This document shows, in pieces, positions 7,806 to 15,969 of a DNA stretch of 45,817 bases; position 1 is the stretch's first letter; every line of letters starts with the position of its first letter. The notes beneath the pieces are model-generated. The model was not told the DNA's origin, did no database searches, and saw only the letters and a program-made list of their open reading frames with translations. A program made the translations under genes and the position numbers. Source of the DNA: a virus; the IMG/VR virus record IMGVR_UViG_3300031251_000978, positions 1-45,817 of that record; one strand, given 5' to 3'.

Positions 7806-8285
7806 ATGAAGAGGTGTATTGCAGCGGTTGTGGCCGCCTGCGTTTCAATGGCCTGTCTCGCGCAGGGAAAGTCCACAGCGAAGCCGGAACTGGTCTGGCT
7901 CCAAATCGTCGACGCCGGCATGAAAGCTGGCAGCTACCCGCTTTCATGGGCGTTGGTGCTCTATCCAGAGCGCGCGTGCCCGTTCACGAATATCAATGGT
8001 CACGAATCGATGATCGCGGCCACTATGACCAGCGTCCCCGTGTGTGCTGGAGTCACGGAGACGGGAAAGAATGTCCTAGTTGCGGGACCATCCGTAGGCG
8101 TTCAAACCTTTTCGACGGTTCTATTTGCTCACGCCAAGGTCAACCCGGATGGACAAAGCGCCTCGATTATCGAGACGAATTTCGACGCGGGAGCGAATTT
8201 CAAAAGATACCTCGATGAGCAGAAGAAGATCGTCGAGCAATCTAGGCCCGGTGCACCACTCCCACCCAGAGGCAGTGCGCCCTAA
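7806..8285 (+). CDS. Moron: exported protein of unknown function, 159 aa
   Basis: It lies on the plus strand inside the leftward baseplate cluster, overlapping the hub gene's 3' end by 4 bases. The start is supported by GGAGGGGAATCC before ATG 7806. The N-terminus is a clear signal peptide (MKRCIAAVVAACVSMACLAQG), probably cleaved near residue 20. The mature part has Cys residues in ERACPF and VPVCAG that could form a disulfide. I do not recognise the family. Lone reverse-oriented genes with signal peptides in structural operons are usually morons expressed by the lysogen and may alter the host envelope or superinfection. Confidence 0.7.
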   Translation: MKRCIAAVVAACVSMACLAQGKSTAKPELVWLQIVDAGMKAGSYPLSWALVLYPERACPFTNINGHESMIAATMTSVPVCAGVTETGKNVLVAGPSVGVQTFSTVLFAHAKVNPDGQSASIIETNFDAGANFKRYLDEQKKIVEQSRPGAPLPPRGSAP

Positions 8286-9286
8286 CCAAAGGGTTTGATC
8301 GAATCGACGTAGGGCTGCCCGATCGTCGTTACATTGCTGCCCGCGCTGGACAGTGGCACATCCGCGTTGATCGCGAGGCAGATCAGGTGCGTGTACCAGT
8401 CGTTGCCGCGGGTGTCCCCGTTGTGGTCGGCGCGCATGACGTAGTACAGGCCGTCGCTGTTGATGGTCGTGCCGAACTGCCCGAGCGTCTGCCGCTCAAG
8501 CGACTGGGTCTGATCGGAGCCAAGCCCGACACGAACGCGCTGGATGCTCGCGTTGTCCAGTTTCACCGCCTGGCCAATCTTGATGCTCGGATTAAGCAGC
8601 GTGATCAGCTTGATGCCGTTCTGGGTCTGCTCGGGAAGCCCGATCATCCCGGTGGCGCTCGTGATCACTGGAACTTCGCCGGGCTTGTATTCGGTGAGCG
8701 GAATGAAATCTACCTTCCCGTCCTGGATGCTCCAGCCGGCTGCCGAGTCCCTGGCAATGGTTCGCAGCTGATCACGAGACATGCCGAACAGCACCTCGCC
8801 CCTCGGCGTGGGGTTGCCCTGCAGGTTCGCAGGCATGTAGCCCTGAGACACGTTGTGCCGCGCCATATCGCGGATAACCATCTGGATCTTGTCCTGCGGC
8901 GTCGCGCCGGCGGCCAGCGAGAGAGCTGTGACCGAGAAGTTGTAGGCACTGTCGCCATCGGCCGCCGAAAGGTCCAGATAGGTGTCGGTCTGCGATTCTC
9001 GACCATGCCGGACCTGCTTGATCGACCCGTCGAAGATCACGCCGAAATTGCCCTCGTAGCCGGCCTGGATCACAACGCGGGTGAATTCGGGCGCCGGCAG
9101 GCGCTGCATGATGTTCGAGGCAGTAGCGTCGGAGACGTTGTAGACGCGAATCTCAGCGCTGTTCGGCGTCTGCATGTCACCTCTTCGAATCGAGAAGGCG
9201 AATCGCAAAGCCGATAGGTCGATCCCGTTGCCCGTCGCATCTCCGATTAGGAGGCTGGCCTTGCGCAGGTACTGCTGAACGCTCAT
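8282..9286 (-). CDS. Baseplate hub protein (Mu gp44/P2 gpD-like), 334 aa
   Basis: Begins MSVQQYLRKASLLIGD; N-terminal domain with FSIRRGDMQTPNSAEIRVYNVSD and later IVFDGSIKQ-type beta segments, then the central PQDKIQMVIRDMARHNVS. The protein folds as a trimeric ring supporting the spike. Order (plug, hub, spike, gp46, gp47) supports it. Two rightward genes flank it on either side, showing insertion of accessory DNA at the hub gene borders. Confidence 0.8.
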   Translation of the reverse strand: MSVQQYLRKASLLIGDATGNGIDLSALRFAFSIRRGDMQTPNSAEIRVYNVSDATASNIMQRLPAPEFTRVVIQAGYEGNFGVIFDGSIKQVRHGRESQTDTYLDLSAADGDSAYNFSVTALSLAAGATPQDKIQMVIRDMARHNVSQGYMPANLQGNPTPRGEVLFGMSRDQLRTIARDSAAGWSIQDGKVDFIPLTEYKPGEVPVITSATGMIGLPEQTQNGIKLITLLNPSIKIGQAVKLDNASIQRVRVGLGSDQTQSLERQTLGQFGTTINSDGLYYVMRADHNGDTRGNDWYTHLICLAINADVPLSSAGSNVTTIGQPYVDSIKPFG

Positions 9287-9342
9287 GGGAGGCCCCCATG
9301 CGAAGATGAGTCTTCCACAACATCACCTCGCAAGGGGACTCC

Positions 9343-9561
9343 ATGACTATTCACAACCTCGGAACGCTTGCCGTCAAGTGCCCGCAATGCGACCACCAGA
9401 TCATGATAGCCACTTCCGAAACTGGCAGCGAAGTGCAGCCCTGTAGCGCCTGCGGTCACCAGATCACCGAGGACGAGGTGAGAGCCCAGGCTCTCGACAA
9501 AGCGAAGGCAGAGGCCTTGCGCTTCGCTGAGCAAAAAATCCGGGACGCCCTCAAGAAGTAG
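9343..9561 (+). CDS. Moron: small zinc-ribbon protein, 72 aa
   Basis: Plus-strand gene between two leftward baseplate genes, with a good site (AAGGGGA) before ATG 9343. The N-terminal half has CPQC and CSAC pairs spaced as a zinc ribbon (CxxC...CxxC, residues ~14-42); the C-terminal half is a charged helix. It may bind nucleic acid or a protein partner. The opposite-strand frame over it has no phage-like sequence. The target is unknown. Confidence 0.65.
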   Translation: MTIHNLGTLAVKCPQCDHQIMIATSETGSEVQPCSACGHQITEDEVRAQALDKAKAEALRFAEQKIRDALKK

Positions 9562-9620
9562 CCGAAGATGCTCAATCTGCTGCTCGATTTCGGTCGTGTC
9601 GACGGATAGCGAGGTGTTTG

Positions 9621-9935
9621 TCACGGCGTCACCCAGAAGAGCAGGGCCTCTGTGCCCAGGTTGTCGAAGGTCGGCGTCGCATCGGGATCGTGCGCGGTCT
9701 GCACGAAGAGCTGGCCGCCGAACTGGTAGTAGGAATACTGGCCGAGCAGGTCGATGCCGGTCACCAGCGGAATTCCACAGACGATCGGCACGTTGTTCGA
9801 ATCGGCGATGTCCAGAACCCATCCGCCCTGATCGACGTTCTGGTAGGTCAACGTCATCCGATAGTCGACGGCACCAAGCGTGATCTTGAACGTCTGTGGC
9901 GTCGAACTCAGGGGGATGACGAAGATACTAGCCAT
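9621..9935 (-). CDS. Baseplate plug-type protein (DUF6983-like), 104 aa
   Basis: Beta-rich small protein with FKITLGAVDYRMTLTYQNVDQGGWVLDI and TGIDLLGQYSYY, the pattern of the phage 'baseplate plug' family found between the Dit-like protein and the hub in this type of myophage. It begins one base after the stop of the preceding gene. Confidence 0.75.
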   Translation of the reverse strand: MASIFVIPLSSTPQTFKITLGAVDYRMTLTYQNVDQGGWVLDIADSNNVPIVCGIPLVTGIDLLGQYSYYQFGGQLFVQTAHDPDATPTFDNLGTEALLFWVTP

Positions 9936-9936
9936 T

Positions 9937-10527
9937 TCAGCCCGTCCATTCGGAAGGCGACAGGGCGCCTCCTGGTGATGGAGTGGCGCCGGTCTGTGGT
10001 TGCTTCACGCCAGCATCCACGGTCTCCGCAGTGCTGGCAGGGTTCGCCTGATTGGCCGAGGGCGGCAGAGTCGTTGCCTGCGTGCTGACGATGATGATTT
10101 CCCGGCACGTCGCCGATACCATCAACAAGTCGTTAGTCCTGTTGTCGCGCGTGACCTGGAGGGCGACGAGCAGCATGTTCGAATACTGCCGCCTGGCCGT
10201 GGTGATGGTGAACGGCTGCCGACCCTGCTGCAGGGCGAGCAGTTGGGAATACACGCCATCGATGTAGCTCGAACCCGATGCACTACCCCCATCGAAGAAT
10301 GCCGAGAACGTTCCTGCCAAGGCGTCGATAGAACTGTTCGACCACCCACACCGGATGACGACCTCTGACGGACGCTTGTAGGCATGGTCGGTGATCGACG
10401 CGCCCTGCTCTACCGGTTGCTCGGTGATCTGCAGGGTGTCGGAGTAGTTCTCCTCCAACGTAGCCTGGATCTCGATGCCGCCGATGACGCTCGGCGATGT
10501 CAGCGATAGGTAGTCAGAGATTGCCAT
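9937..10527 (-). CDS. Dit-like/baseplate protein, 196 aa
   Basis: The N-terminal segment IGGIEIQATLEENYSDTLQITEQPVEQGASITDHAYKRP is a widespread motif of Dit-like baseplate proteins, preceding the YIDGVYSQLLALQQGRQPFTI region. The C-terminal ~45 residues are low-complexity (Pro, Thr, Gly). Position directly after the tape measure gene (1-base overlap) supports a role connecting tail tube to baseplate. Confidence 0.75.
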   Translation of the reverse strand: MAISDYLSLTSPSVIGGIEIQATLEENYSDTLQITEQPVEQGASITDHAYKRPSEVVIRCGWSNSSIDALAGTFSAFFDGGSASGSSYIDGVYSQLLALQQGRQPFTITTARRQYSNMLLVALQVTRDNRTNDLLMVSATCREIIIVSTQATTLPPSANQANPASTAETVDAGVKQPQTGATPSPGGALSPSEWTG

Positions 10528-12065
10528 CAGCTTACCGCCGATTGAGTGTTTCGCACGAGAGTTTCATTCACGCGCCCCTGCTCGCTGGCCACCGCTTTGC
10601 CAGTAGACGCGGCATCGCCGCCAGCAACATTGATGTTTGTCGTCTGGCTGATCTGCACGGCGGATGCGCCACGATTGGCGGCTTCCCGAGCACGCGCGTC
10701 TTCATCCTTGCCAGGGCGTTCGTAATAGCGGCTGACAATCTCTCCAGCTTGGCGGGCATTCTTGCTGGCCCGAAGCAGATCTCCGGCCTTTGCCTCCGAC
10801 CCTTTGGTCAGTTCGAAGTTCACGAACTCGAGTTGCTCCTGCAGGGATGCTTGGCTAAGTTCTTTGCCGTACTGCGCCTTGAATGCGGCCTGTCGGTCAG
10901 GATGCCACTGAGCAATGCCGACGGCCTGTCCGTTGTCACCTAACTTCTTAGGATCGAAGTTCGAGTTCTCTTGCTTGAGGTTGGCAACGATCCCGGCCGC
11001 CTGCTCTTTCGTCCAGCCCTTGCTGACGAAGTACGCGACGGTTGACTGCTCTGTCCCGGAGGCCGGCGCCGATGGCTTCGCGGCTCCAGTGGGGCCGTTC
11101 AACCCGATAGCTTCGTCCACCTTGTCTTTGATCCCCAGCTTTTCCAGCAGCCATGCCGTGCCAGCACCGATCTTGTCGCTCCAATTCTCGGGGATCGCCT
11201 TGTTAATCTCTTCACCCAGCAGCTTCACCCAGCCGTAGACGTTCTTCCAGCCGTCGGCGATGGTCTTCAGGATCGGCGTGATGAAGCCTGCGGCCGTCAG
11301 GATCCCCTTAGCAATGCCGGCGACAACCTCGCCGATCTGCTTGCCGTTCTTGTCGAACCACTTCGCCGCCTCTTCCATCTGCGGCCCCAAGGCGTCGATC
11401 AGGCTCAGGCCGATCTGCACGCCGATGGCCTCGATACGCGTCTGGAGACTGCGCAGCTTGATTTCGAACTCGTGCGCGTCCTTGGTGGCCTTCTCGAACC
11501 CCGCGTCGGCCAGAAGACGCCGCTGTTCCTCAAGCTGCTTCTGGAATTCACCGTTGCGCATCGCGAGCATGGTGTTCTCGCTGATGCCGAAGATGCCCGC
11601 GTACTGGTTGGCCAGGTACTGCGGCTTCTTGGCCATCTCCCTGCCGAGGTCGGCCATGATGTCGACCGTGTCGCGCATCTTGCCGTTCACATCCCGGGTT
11701 TGGACACCCAGCGACTGCAGGAACCCCTCGCTCCCAGGGTTGTTGCGCATGTAGCGCGCCAACGCCTCAACCGAGCCAAGGGCCTCTTCGCTCGATGCCC
11801 CGAAGTTTTGAGCAGCCTTCTCGAACGCCTTGATGTTGGTCGCACTCGCTCCAGTACGTTGCGACGCGAAGTACAGCGCCTCCATGTTGGACGCGAAGCG
11901 GGACACCGCCGCACCCACCACCAGCGCGGCGCCTTCGATGGCCGCCACGAGGCCGCCGACGGCCTTGGCAGAGGCCTCGATGCCACCGATGAACTTCTTG
12001 AAGCTCTGCTCGTCGACGCGAAATCCGACACTTACCAGATAGTCGCGCATCGTCTCAGTGGCCAT
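10527..12065 (-). CDS. Tape measure protein with muralytic domain, 512 aa
   Basis: N-terminal tape-measure core (DYLVSVGFRVDEQSFKKFIGGIEAS, then long alternating helices to ~residue 325) sets tail length and guides DNA ejection. Residues ~339-440 form a phage_lysozyme2-type domain: VSKGWTKEQAAGIVANLKQEN with putative catalytic E366, then AVGIAQWHPDRQ. This would locally cut peptidoglycan during infection. At 512 aa it is a short tape measure, predicting a short contractile tail. Its start overlaps the chaperone frameshift ORF by 11 bases. Confidence 0.9.
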   Translation of the reverse strand: MATETMRDYLVSVGFRVDEQSFKKFIGGIEASAKAVGGLVAAIEGAALVVGAAVSRFASNMEALYFASQRTGASATNIKAFEKAAQNFGASSEEALGSVEALARYMRNNPGSEGFLQSLGVQTRDVNGKMRDTVDIMADLGREMAKKPQYLANQYAGIFGISENTMLAMRNGEFQKQLEEQRRLLADAGFEKATKDAHEFEIKLRSLQTRIEAIGVQIGLSLIDALGPQMEEAAKWFDKNGKQIGEVVAGIAKGILTAAGFITPILKTIADGWKNVYGWVKLLGEEINKAIPENWSDKIGAGTAWLLEKLGIKDKVDEAIGLNGPTGAAKPSAPASGTEQSTVAYFVSKGWTKEQAAGIVANLKQENSNFDPKKLGDNGQAVGIAQWHPDRQAAFKAQYGKELSQASLQEQLEFVNFELTKGSEAKAGDLLRASKNARQAGEIVSRYYERPGKDEDARAREAANRGASAVQISQTTNINVAGGDAASTGKAVASEQGRVNETLVRNTQSAVS

Positions 12066-12303
12066 GCTGCTTTCTCAGTTGTTCCTGCGCGAGGGCTTCG
12101 TTGTCAGCACGCACGGCGAGAGCATCGTTCATCAAGGCGATGTCGAAGAGATCGAGCGTCCCATCCTTGAGCGATTCGTACCGGCACATGCCAGCGAGCA
12201 CGGGGGCGAGGAGCATGTCCTCACCGTCAGGAAGGGTCAGCCAGTCTGCTTCGACGGCATCAGCGATCCTTGCTGGCTCATAAGGATGCCGCCGATAAAA
12301 GGG
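12055..12303 (-). CDS. Second tail assembly chaperone frame, reached by -1 frameshift (gpGT-type)
   Basis: On the minus strand this frame is open from the slippery site at 12297-12303 to the TGA at 12055-12057. It encodes a convincing C-terminal chaperone domain (WLTLPDGEDMLLAPVL, AGMCRYESLKDGTLDLFD, ALMNDALAVRADNEALAQEQ). It is in the -1 frame relative to the 12237-12683 chaperone, whose stop lies inside it. The only internal ATG (12216) would drop the first ~30 residues. This matches the lambda G/GT arrangement, where a minor frameshift product recruits the tape measure protein. The frame ends 11 bases inside the tape measure gene. Confidence 0.8.
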   Translation of the reverse strand, partial: PFYRRHPYEPARIADAVEADWLTLPDGEDMLLAPVLAGMCRYESLKDGTLDLFDIALMNDALAVRADNEALAQEQLRKQHGH

Positions 12304-12683
12304 CCGAGGTTCTCCTGAATGACCTTCATGACGATCTGCATGATCGCGCTCAGGTCAACGTCGTCGAACATGCAAGCCTTCGCCTGAGCGCTCCACACCG
12401 GCGCCCAGGTCTGGCCGTTTCCGCGCTGTACTACGCTCAGGCAGGTGGAGATGATGTACTCGCCGACCTCGTCTGACATCGTAGCGAGGCCGTCCGCGAA
12501 GGGACCAAGCAGTTCCGCAAAGCCACCCAGGTCCTGGTTCAGGCCGCCCTCTTTCGAGAGCTTCACGAACACCGGAATCAGCGTCGGGATGATCGGGGCG
12601 ATCCGCCGCGACAGGTGAAACTGGCGCATCGCATCCAGCTTTCCCATGCGGTAGAGCTGCCCGTTCAGATCGAACTCGATCAT
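12237..12683 (-). CDS. Tail assembly chaperone (gpG-type), 148 aa
   Basis: Located between tube and tape measure. N-terminus FDLNGQLYRMGKLDAMRQFHLSRRIAPI is typical of tail assembly chaperones of DUF3383-sheath phages. A conserved Cys-containing helix pair follows (EYIISTCLSVVQRG). Its ATG overlaps the tube stop (ATGA). It probably coats the tape measure protein before tube polymerisation; a fraction of ribosomes should shift at 12297-12303 to make the long form. Confidence 0.85.
   Translation of the reverse strand: MIEFDLNGQLYRMGKLDAMRQFHLSRRIAPIIPTLIPVFVKLSKEGGLNQDLGGFAELLGPFADGLATMSDEVGEYIISTCLSVVQRGNGQTWAPVWSAQAKACMFDDVDLSAIMQIVMKVIQENLGPFIGGILMSQQGSLMPSKQTG
12297..12303 (-). promoter_or_regulatory. 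-1 ribosomal frameshift site C CCT TTT
   Basis: Reading the chaperone frame, GGC CCT TTT ATC contains a canonical X XXY YYZ heptamer (C CCT TTT) 60 bases before the zero-frame stop. Slippage by -1 joins the two chaperone frames without an intervening stop. Confidence 0.8.
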
Positions 12684-13123
12684 GCGTAGGTGCCCAACAC
12701 GGAATCAATCTTGATGCTGTCGAACACCCACTCGACGATCGCGCCATCCTTCTTGTAGTTCAAGGCTGGCTTCTTCTTGAACGCGCACGAACGGGCGGTC
12801 GTCACATCCCCGCTCATGGGGTTGCGAATCGTGATCAGGTTCTGGCCGTGCAGGGAACTGGTGAGCGTCTGCGCGTCGTACATGACCTGGAGCTTGGCGT
12901 TCGTGGGCGAGGTCTGCAACAGCCGCACGGTGACGGTGCCGGACTTGTCGGCGTGCAGCGAGTGCATGCCTTCGCCGTCAGCGCCGATCAGCATCGTGTT
13001 CTTGTCGCCGGCCATCTCGATCGTGATGCCCTCGTCCGCCACCGCGGCGCCGTAGCCCAGACTGAGAATGCCGGTCGGGCCCACGAGCGAAGCCTGGACA
13101 TCCTGAAAGCTGTAAGTCGACAT
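12680..13123 (-). CDS. Tail tube protein (DUF3277), 147 aa
   Basis: MSTYSFQDVQASLVGPTG...LGYGAAVADEGITIEM and later KSGTVTVRLLQTSPTNAKL and DVTTARSCAFKKKP are signatures of DUF3277 tube proteins, which polymerise into the inner tube. It directly follows the sheath gene, the usual order. Confidence 0.92.
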   Translation of the reverse strand: MSTYSFQDVQASLVGPTGILSLGYGAAVADEGITIEMAGDKNTMLIGADGEGMHSLHADKSGTVTVRLLQTSPTNAKLQVMYDAQTLTSSLHGQNLITIRNPMSGDVTTARSCAFKKKPALNYKKDGAIVEWVFDSIKIDSVLGTYA

Positions 13124-13135
13124 TGGAGATTCCTC

Positions 13136-14959
13136 TTAGCGGTTGACGTTGATGACCACGTTCACGAAATGCACTGCACCGGCCAGCTTGATCGCGCACT
13201 GGATCACCGGGGCCTTCCGTGCCGAGCGATCGGACTGGTTCTGCGTGGCGATCGGCGGGGCATAGACGTAGTAACCCTTGCTCAGGGTGTCGCCCTGGTT
13301 CAGCGCACCGAAGCCGGCCGCGTTCCAGACCCCTGGAGCCACCAGGCCATTGGTCACCGCCTGATCGAGCTCCTTCGAGATCGTCGACAGGATCAGGTTG
13401 ACTCCCGCATCGGTCTGCGGAATCTTGGTCGTGCTGGTGTAGAGCAGGTTGTAGACGGCGGTCTGAACGTCGTTCTGCAGCCAATCGGTGCCGTGGACTT
13501 CGTCGAAGAAGTACCCGTTCACCATCACGCCTTCTTGGATGATCGACGTGCTGTTGTTGTAGGCGACGAAGACATTGCAGTTCTTCGCGGCGAGCGCCGC
13601 AGCCTGGCTGGAGGTCAGCGTCTCGGCCACCACGCCCGGCTCTTGCTTGAACTTGATCGTCAGCGTCGTGTTCGAGCCGCCGAAATTCACCGTGAAGGCC
13701 CGGCCGAAGATCGAAGCCGCGGCAAACTGATTCGAGCTGGAGAACTGCACGAAAGTGCGCTTGTAGCCGAGCGCCTTGAGCTGGCTCGCGATGTCCGCGC
13801 TGCTGGTCGGCACCAGGGCCAGGACGTTCTGCGTGGTCACGCCGTAGATGCGCGAGGTGTTGTCCGCCTCGATGTATGCAGCGACAGCCAGATTGTCCGA
13901 GTCAGCCATGGCGACCGAAGCGGCGAAGTAGAGGCCATACCAATCGTTCGACATGTTGTCGAAGGCGGCCACCGCTGCCGCCGCAGTCTCGGCGCTGGAG
14001 CCTTGAGCCGGCGTCGACGCAACTCCGCTGGTCAGGCCCAGCATCGTGGAGATGTCAGTGCCCGAGCCAGTCGGGGTGGCATAGGTGATCGACGAGGCAT
14101 TCACGCCGCCGCTCAGGGTCGCGCCCGAGACAGTGATGTTGGTGCCAGTCTTCGCCAGGGTGAACGCGTTGCCCGCGGTGCCGACCGAGGTGTAGGTCAG
14201 GGTCGTCACCGCGCCGCTGGTTGCGTAGGCGCACTTGACGATGTTGACATCGTTCGAAGCGATCAGGAACGCTTGCAGGTTCGCTGCAGTGTTCGCCGCC
14301 GAGGTGCCGATCAGGACCTGGTTGCCAGTCGGGGCGGATGCAACGAAGGTGATGGTCGTGCCACCGATGACGACCGTGTCGCTTGCGGACGGGTTCGTGC
14401 TCATCGTGATCGTGCCGGCCGCTTTGACTCCGGCCCCGGTCGTTGCGCTGGAGATCTCGAAGCGCTGGTAGGTGGCGTTCCACACGCAAGTACCTGCAGA
14501 CGACAGGGCTGTGGTGATCGTGCTCGCCACCGCGTTCAGGTTCGACGCGGCAGTAAAGCTCAGCCCCGAGAGGGTCTTGACGACACCATCGATCGTGATC
14601 GCGAAACTGCCTGCACTGATCACGGTCCAGTTCGTCATGACCTGAGCAGCAGCCGACAGCAGTCCGCCACGCACGATCGCTGCCGTGGCGGTGCGAGCCC
14701 AGCGGCCGATATACATGTACGAGGGCTGAGGCGTCTGGCCGAAGTAGAGGGCGGCCGCTTGATACTCCGGCGCGCTCGTACCGAAGTCAGCAGCCACGGC
14801 CGCGATGGTGGTGTAGAGGCGCAGCCGCTCGGTCGTGTCGATGATCGAACTGTCACCGGCGATCAGCAGGCTTCCGAAGTTTCGGGTCGCCGCCGCCACA
14901 GGCGACATGACCACTTGAACGTTGACGACGTTGCTGACAGGAAGTCCAAGGTTTGCCAT
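13136..14959 (-). CDS. Contractile tail sheath protein (DUF3383) with inserted domain, 607 aa
   Basis: N-terminal [25 protein letters not shown] and C-terminal regions ([35 protein letters not shown]) match DUF3383 sheath proteins, normally ~490-510 aa. About 110 extra residues (~177-288) interrupt the family pattern between [10 protein letters not shown] and [14 protein letters not shown]. The insert is Thr/Ala/Val-rich and beta-like, with [15 protein letters not shown] and [21 protein letters not shown]. It is probably a surface-exposed decoration on the sheath. A good ribosome site precedes the ATG. Confidence 0.92.
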   Translation of the reverse strand: MANLGLPVSNVVNVQVVMSPVAAATRNFGSLLIAGDSSIIDTTERLRLYTTIAAVAADFGTSAPEYQAAALYFGQTPQPSYMYIGRWARTATAAIVRGGLLSAAAQVMTNWTVISAGSFAITIDGVVKTLSGLSFTAASNLNAVASTITTALSSAGTCVWNATYQRFEISSATTGAGVKAAGTITMSTNPSASDTVVIGGTTITFVASAPTGNQVLIGTSAANTAANLQAFLIASNDVNIVKCAYATSGAVTTLTYTSVGTAGNAFTLAKTGTNITVSGATLSGGVNASSITYATPTGSGTDISTMLGLTSGVASTPAQGSSAETAAAAVAAFDNMSNDWYGLYFAASVAMADSDNLAVAAYIEADNTSRIYGVTTQNVLALVPTSSADIASQLKALGYKRTFVQFSSSNQFAAASIFGRAFTVNFGGSNTTLTIKFKQEPGVVAETLTSSQAAALAAKNCNVFVAYNNSTSIIQEGVMVNGYFFDEVHGTDWLQNDVQTAVYNLLYTSTTKIPQTDAGVNLILSTISKELDQAVTNGLVAPGVWNAAGFGALNQGDTLSKGYYVYAPPIATQNQSDRSARKAPVIQCAIKLAGAVHFVNVVINVNR

Positions 14960-14974
14960 GGGGCGTGATCCTCG

Positions 14975-15550
14975 TTAGTTGGAAATGATCCCGATCTCGT
15001 CGGAGATCAGGATGGGGTCTGCGCTCAGGATGTTCAGAACGCCATAGGTGCGCTTCACCTGCCGGCGAAACCGGGCCGTGATGTCGAAGCGCTTGATCCA
15101 CTGCTGGTTGAAGAGCTCGGGGAACGCCCGCGCCAGCCCGCATTCGATGTAGCCCATGCCCTGCAAGCGAAGGAAGTCGAGGTTCTGGGGGATCGACAGG
15201 CCGTCGCGCAGCATCGCCGCGAACGTGGCGCCCAGAGGGCCGTAGAACGTGCAGGCTAGGTCGATGTCCTCGTGACGTTGCATGTTGTCCGATCCGTCGC
15301 CGGTCGGGCTGTGCTCGATGTATGCCCCAGCATCCGGGTTGATCACAGTCACACCGATCGCGCACCAGTTGATCGACGGTTCTGGCTGCTTTGGGCTGGT
15401 CGGCTGCCAGCGCGGTCGCACGAGCGATCCATCCAGGCCGGTGATACCGGCGACCAGTCCTTGGAAGACAGCATCGAGATCAGAATCTTCCAGCGGCGGC
15501 GAGACTACCGCGGGGCCAAGGTAGCCCCCGGTTGCGGATGTGTTGCCCAT
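14975..15550 (-). CDS. Phage neck terminator protein-like, 191 aa
   Basis: Contains FQGLVAGITGLDGSLVRPRWQP, WCAIGVT and FYGPLGATFAAMLRDGLSIPQNL, the pattern of the phage neck terminator family encoded just before the sheath. It likely caps the tail tube and joins head to tail. The downstream sheath gene begins 16 bases after its stop. Confidence 0.8.
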   Translation of the reverse strand: MGNTSATGGYLGPAVVSPPLEDSDLDAVFQGLVAGITGLDGSLVRPRWQPTSPKQPEPSINWCAIGVTVINPDAGAYIEHSPTGDGSDNMQRHEDIDLACTFYGPLGATFAAMLRDGLSIPQNLDFLRLQGMGYIECGLARAFPELFNQQWIKRFDITARFRRQVKRTYGVLNILSADPILISDEIGIISN

Positions 15551-15553
15551 GCC

Positions 15554-15925
15554 CTACCCCGCCAGCGGAATGATGTCGCAGTTCGCAACCGTGAAGCCGC
15601 GTCCGAAATGGCTGTAGTCGGCCACATTACTCACCGTGTAGCGCTTGCCGCGCCACCGAACGACATCCGCCGTCAGACCGTCGTCGCCATCCGTCAAGAC
15701 GAACTTGGTGTGCAGGGTGATATTCCCCTTCACCCGCTCACCCGAGGCAATGCGCTCCAGGATGTCGCCACTGTCGTTGGTGACGACGGCCGAGAAGGTG
15801 ATCAGGCGCACCGTGTTGACTGCGATCCCATCCTCGCCCACGGTCTGAGAAGTGCGCTCACACACCAGCCCCGTGTTCATGAAGTCCGGATCCGAGAGGA
15901 TGTCGGTGACGTCGAGAAGTGCCAT
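15554..15925 (-). CDS. Head-tail connector protein, 123 aa
   Basis: A small beta-rich protein (MALLDVTDILSDPDFMNTGLVCERTSQ, later RWRGKRYTVSNVADYSHFGRGF) between the gp10-like and neck terminator genes. Position and pattern match the head closure/adaptor protein of this head module; the exact partner is inferred. Confidence 0.65.
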   Translation of the reverse strand: MALLDVTDILSDPDFMNTGLVCERTSQTVGEDGIAVNTVRLITFSAVVTNDSGDILERIASGERVKGNITLHTKFVLTDGDDGLTADVVRWRGKRYTVSNVADYSHFGRGFTVANCDIIPLAG

Positions 15926-15943
15926 CCGGCCTCCGGGAAATCT

Positions 15944-15966
15944 AGGGTGGAACCTGGTTCCACCCT
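15944..15966. repeat. Perfect 10-bp hairpin between connector genes
   Basis: Arms 15944-15953 and 15957-15966 pair perfectly around a 3-base loop. It lies between the stop of the gp10-like gene (15970) and the start of the next gene. There is no T run, so a processing or mRNA-stability hairpin that tunes the expression of the two genes is more likely than a terminator. Confidence 0.6.
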
Positions 15967-15969
15967 GTG

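Noticed and set aside
7806-7870. Lipoprotein signal in the moron
   Set aside because: The Cys residues are not preceded by a proper lipobox (VSMAC), so a normal signal peptide is more likely.
9283-9822. Leftward open frame over the zinc-ribbon gene
   Set aside because: No start signal, poor protein character; overlaps the hub and plug genes.
12848-14968. 706-aa rightward open frame opposite the sheath gene
   Set aside because: His/Arg/Gly-rich composition typical of antisense frames; the leftward sheath and tube genes explain the DNA fully.
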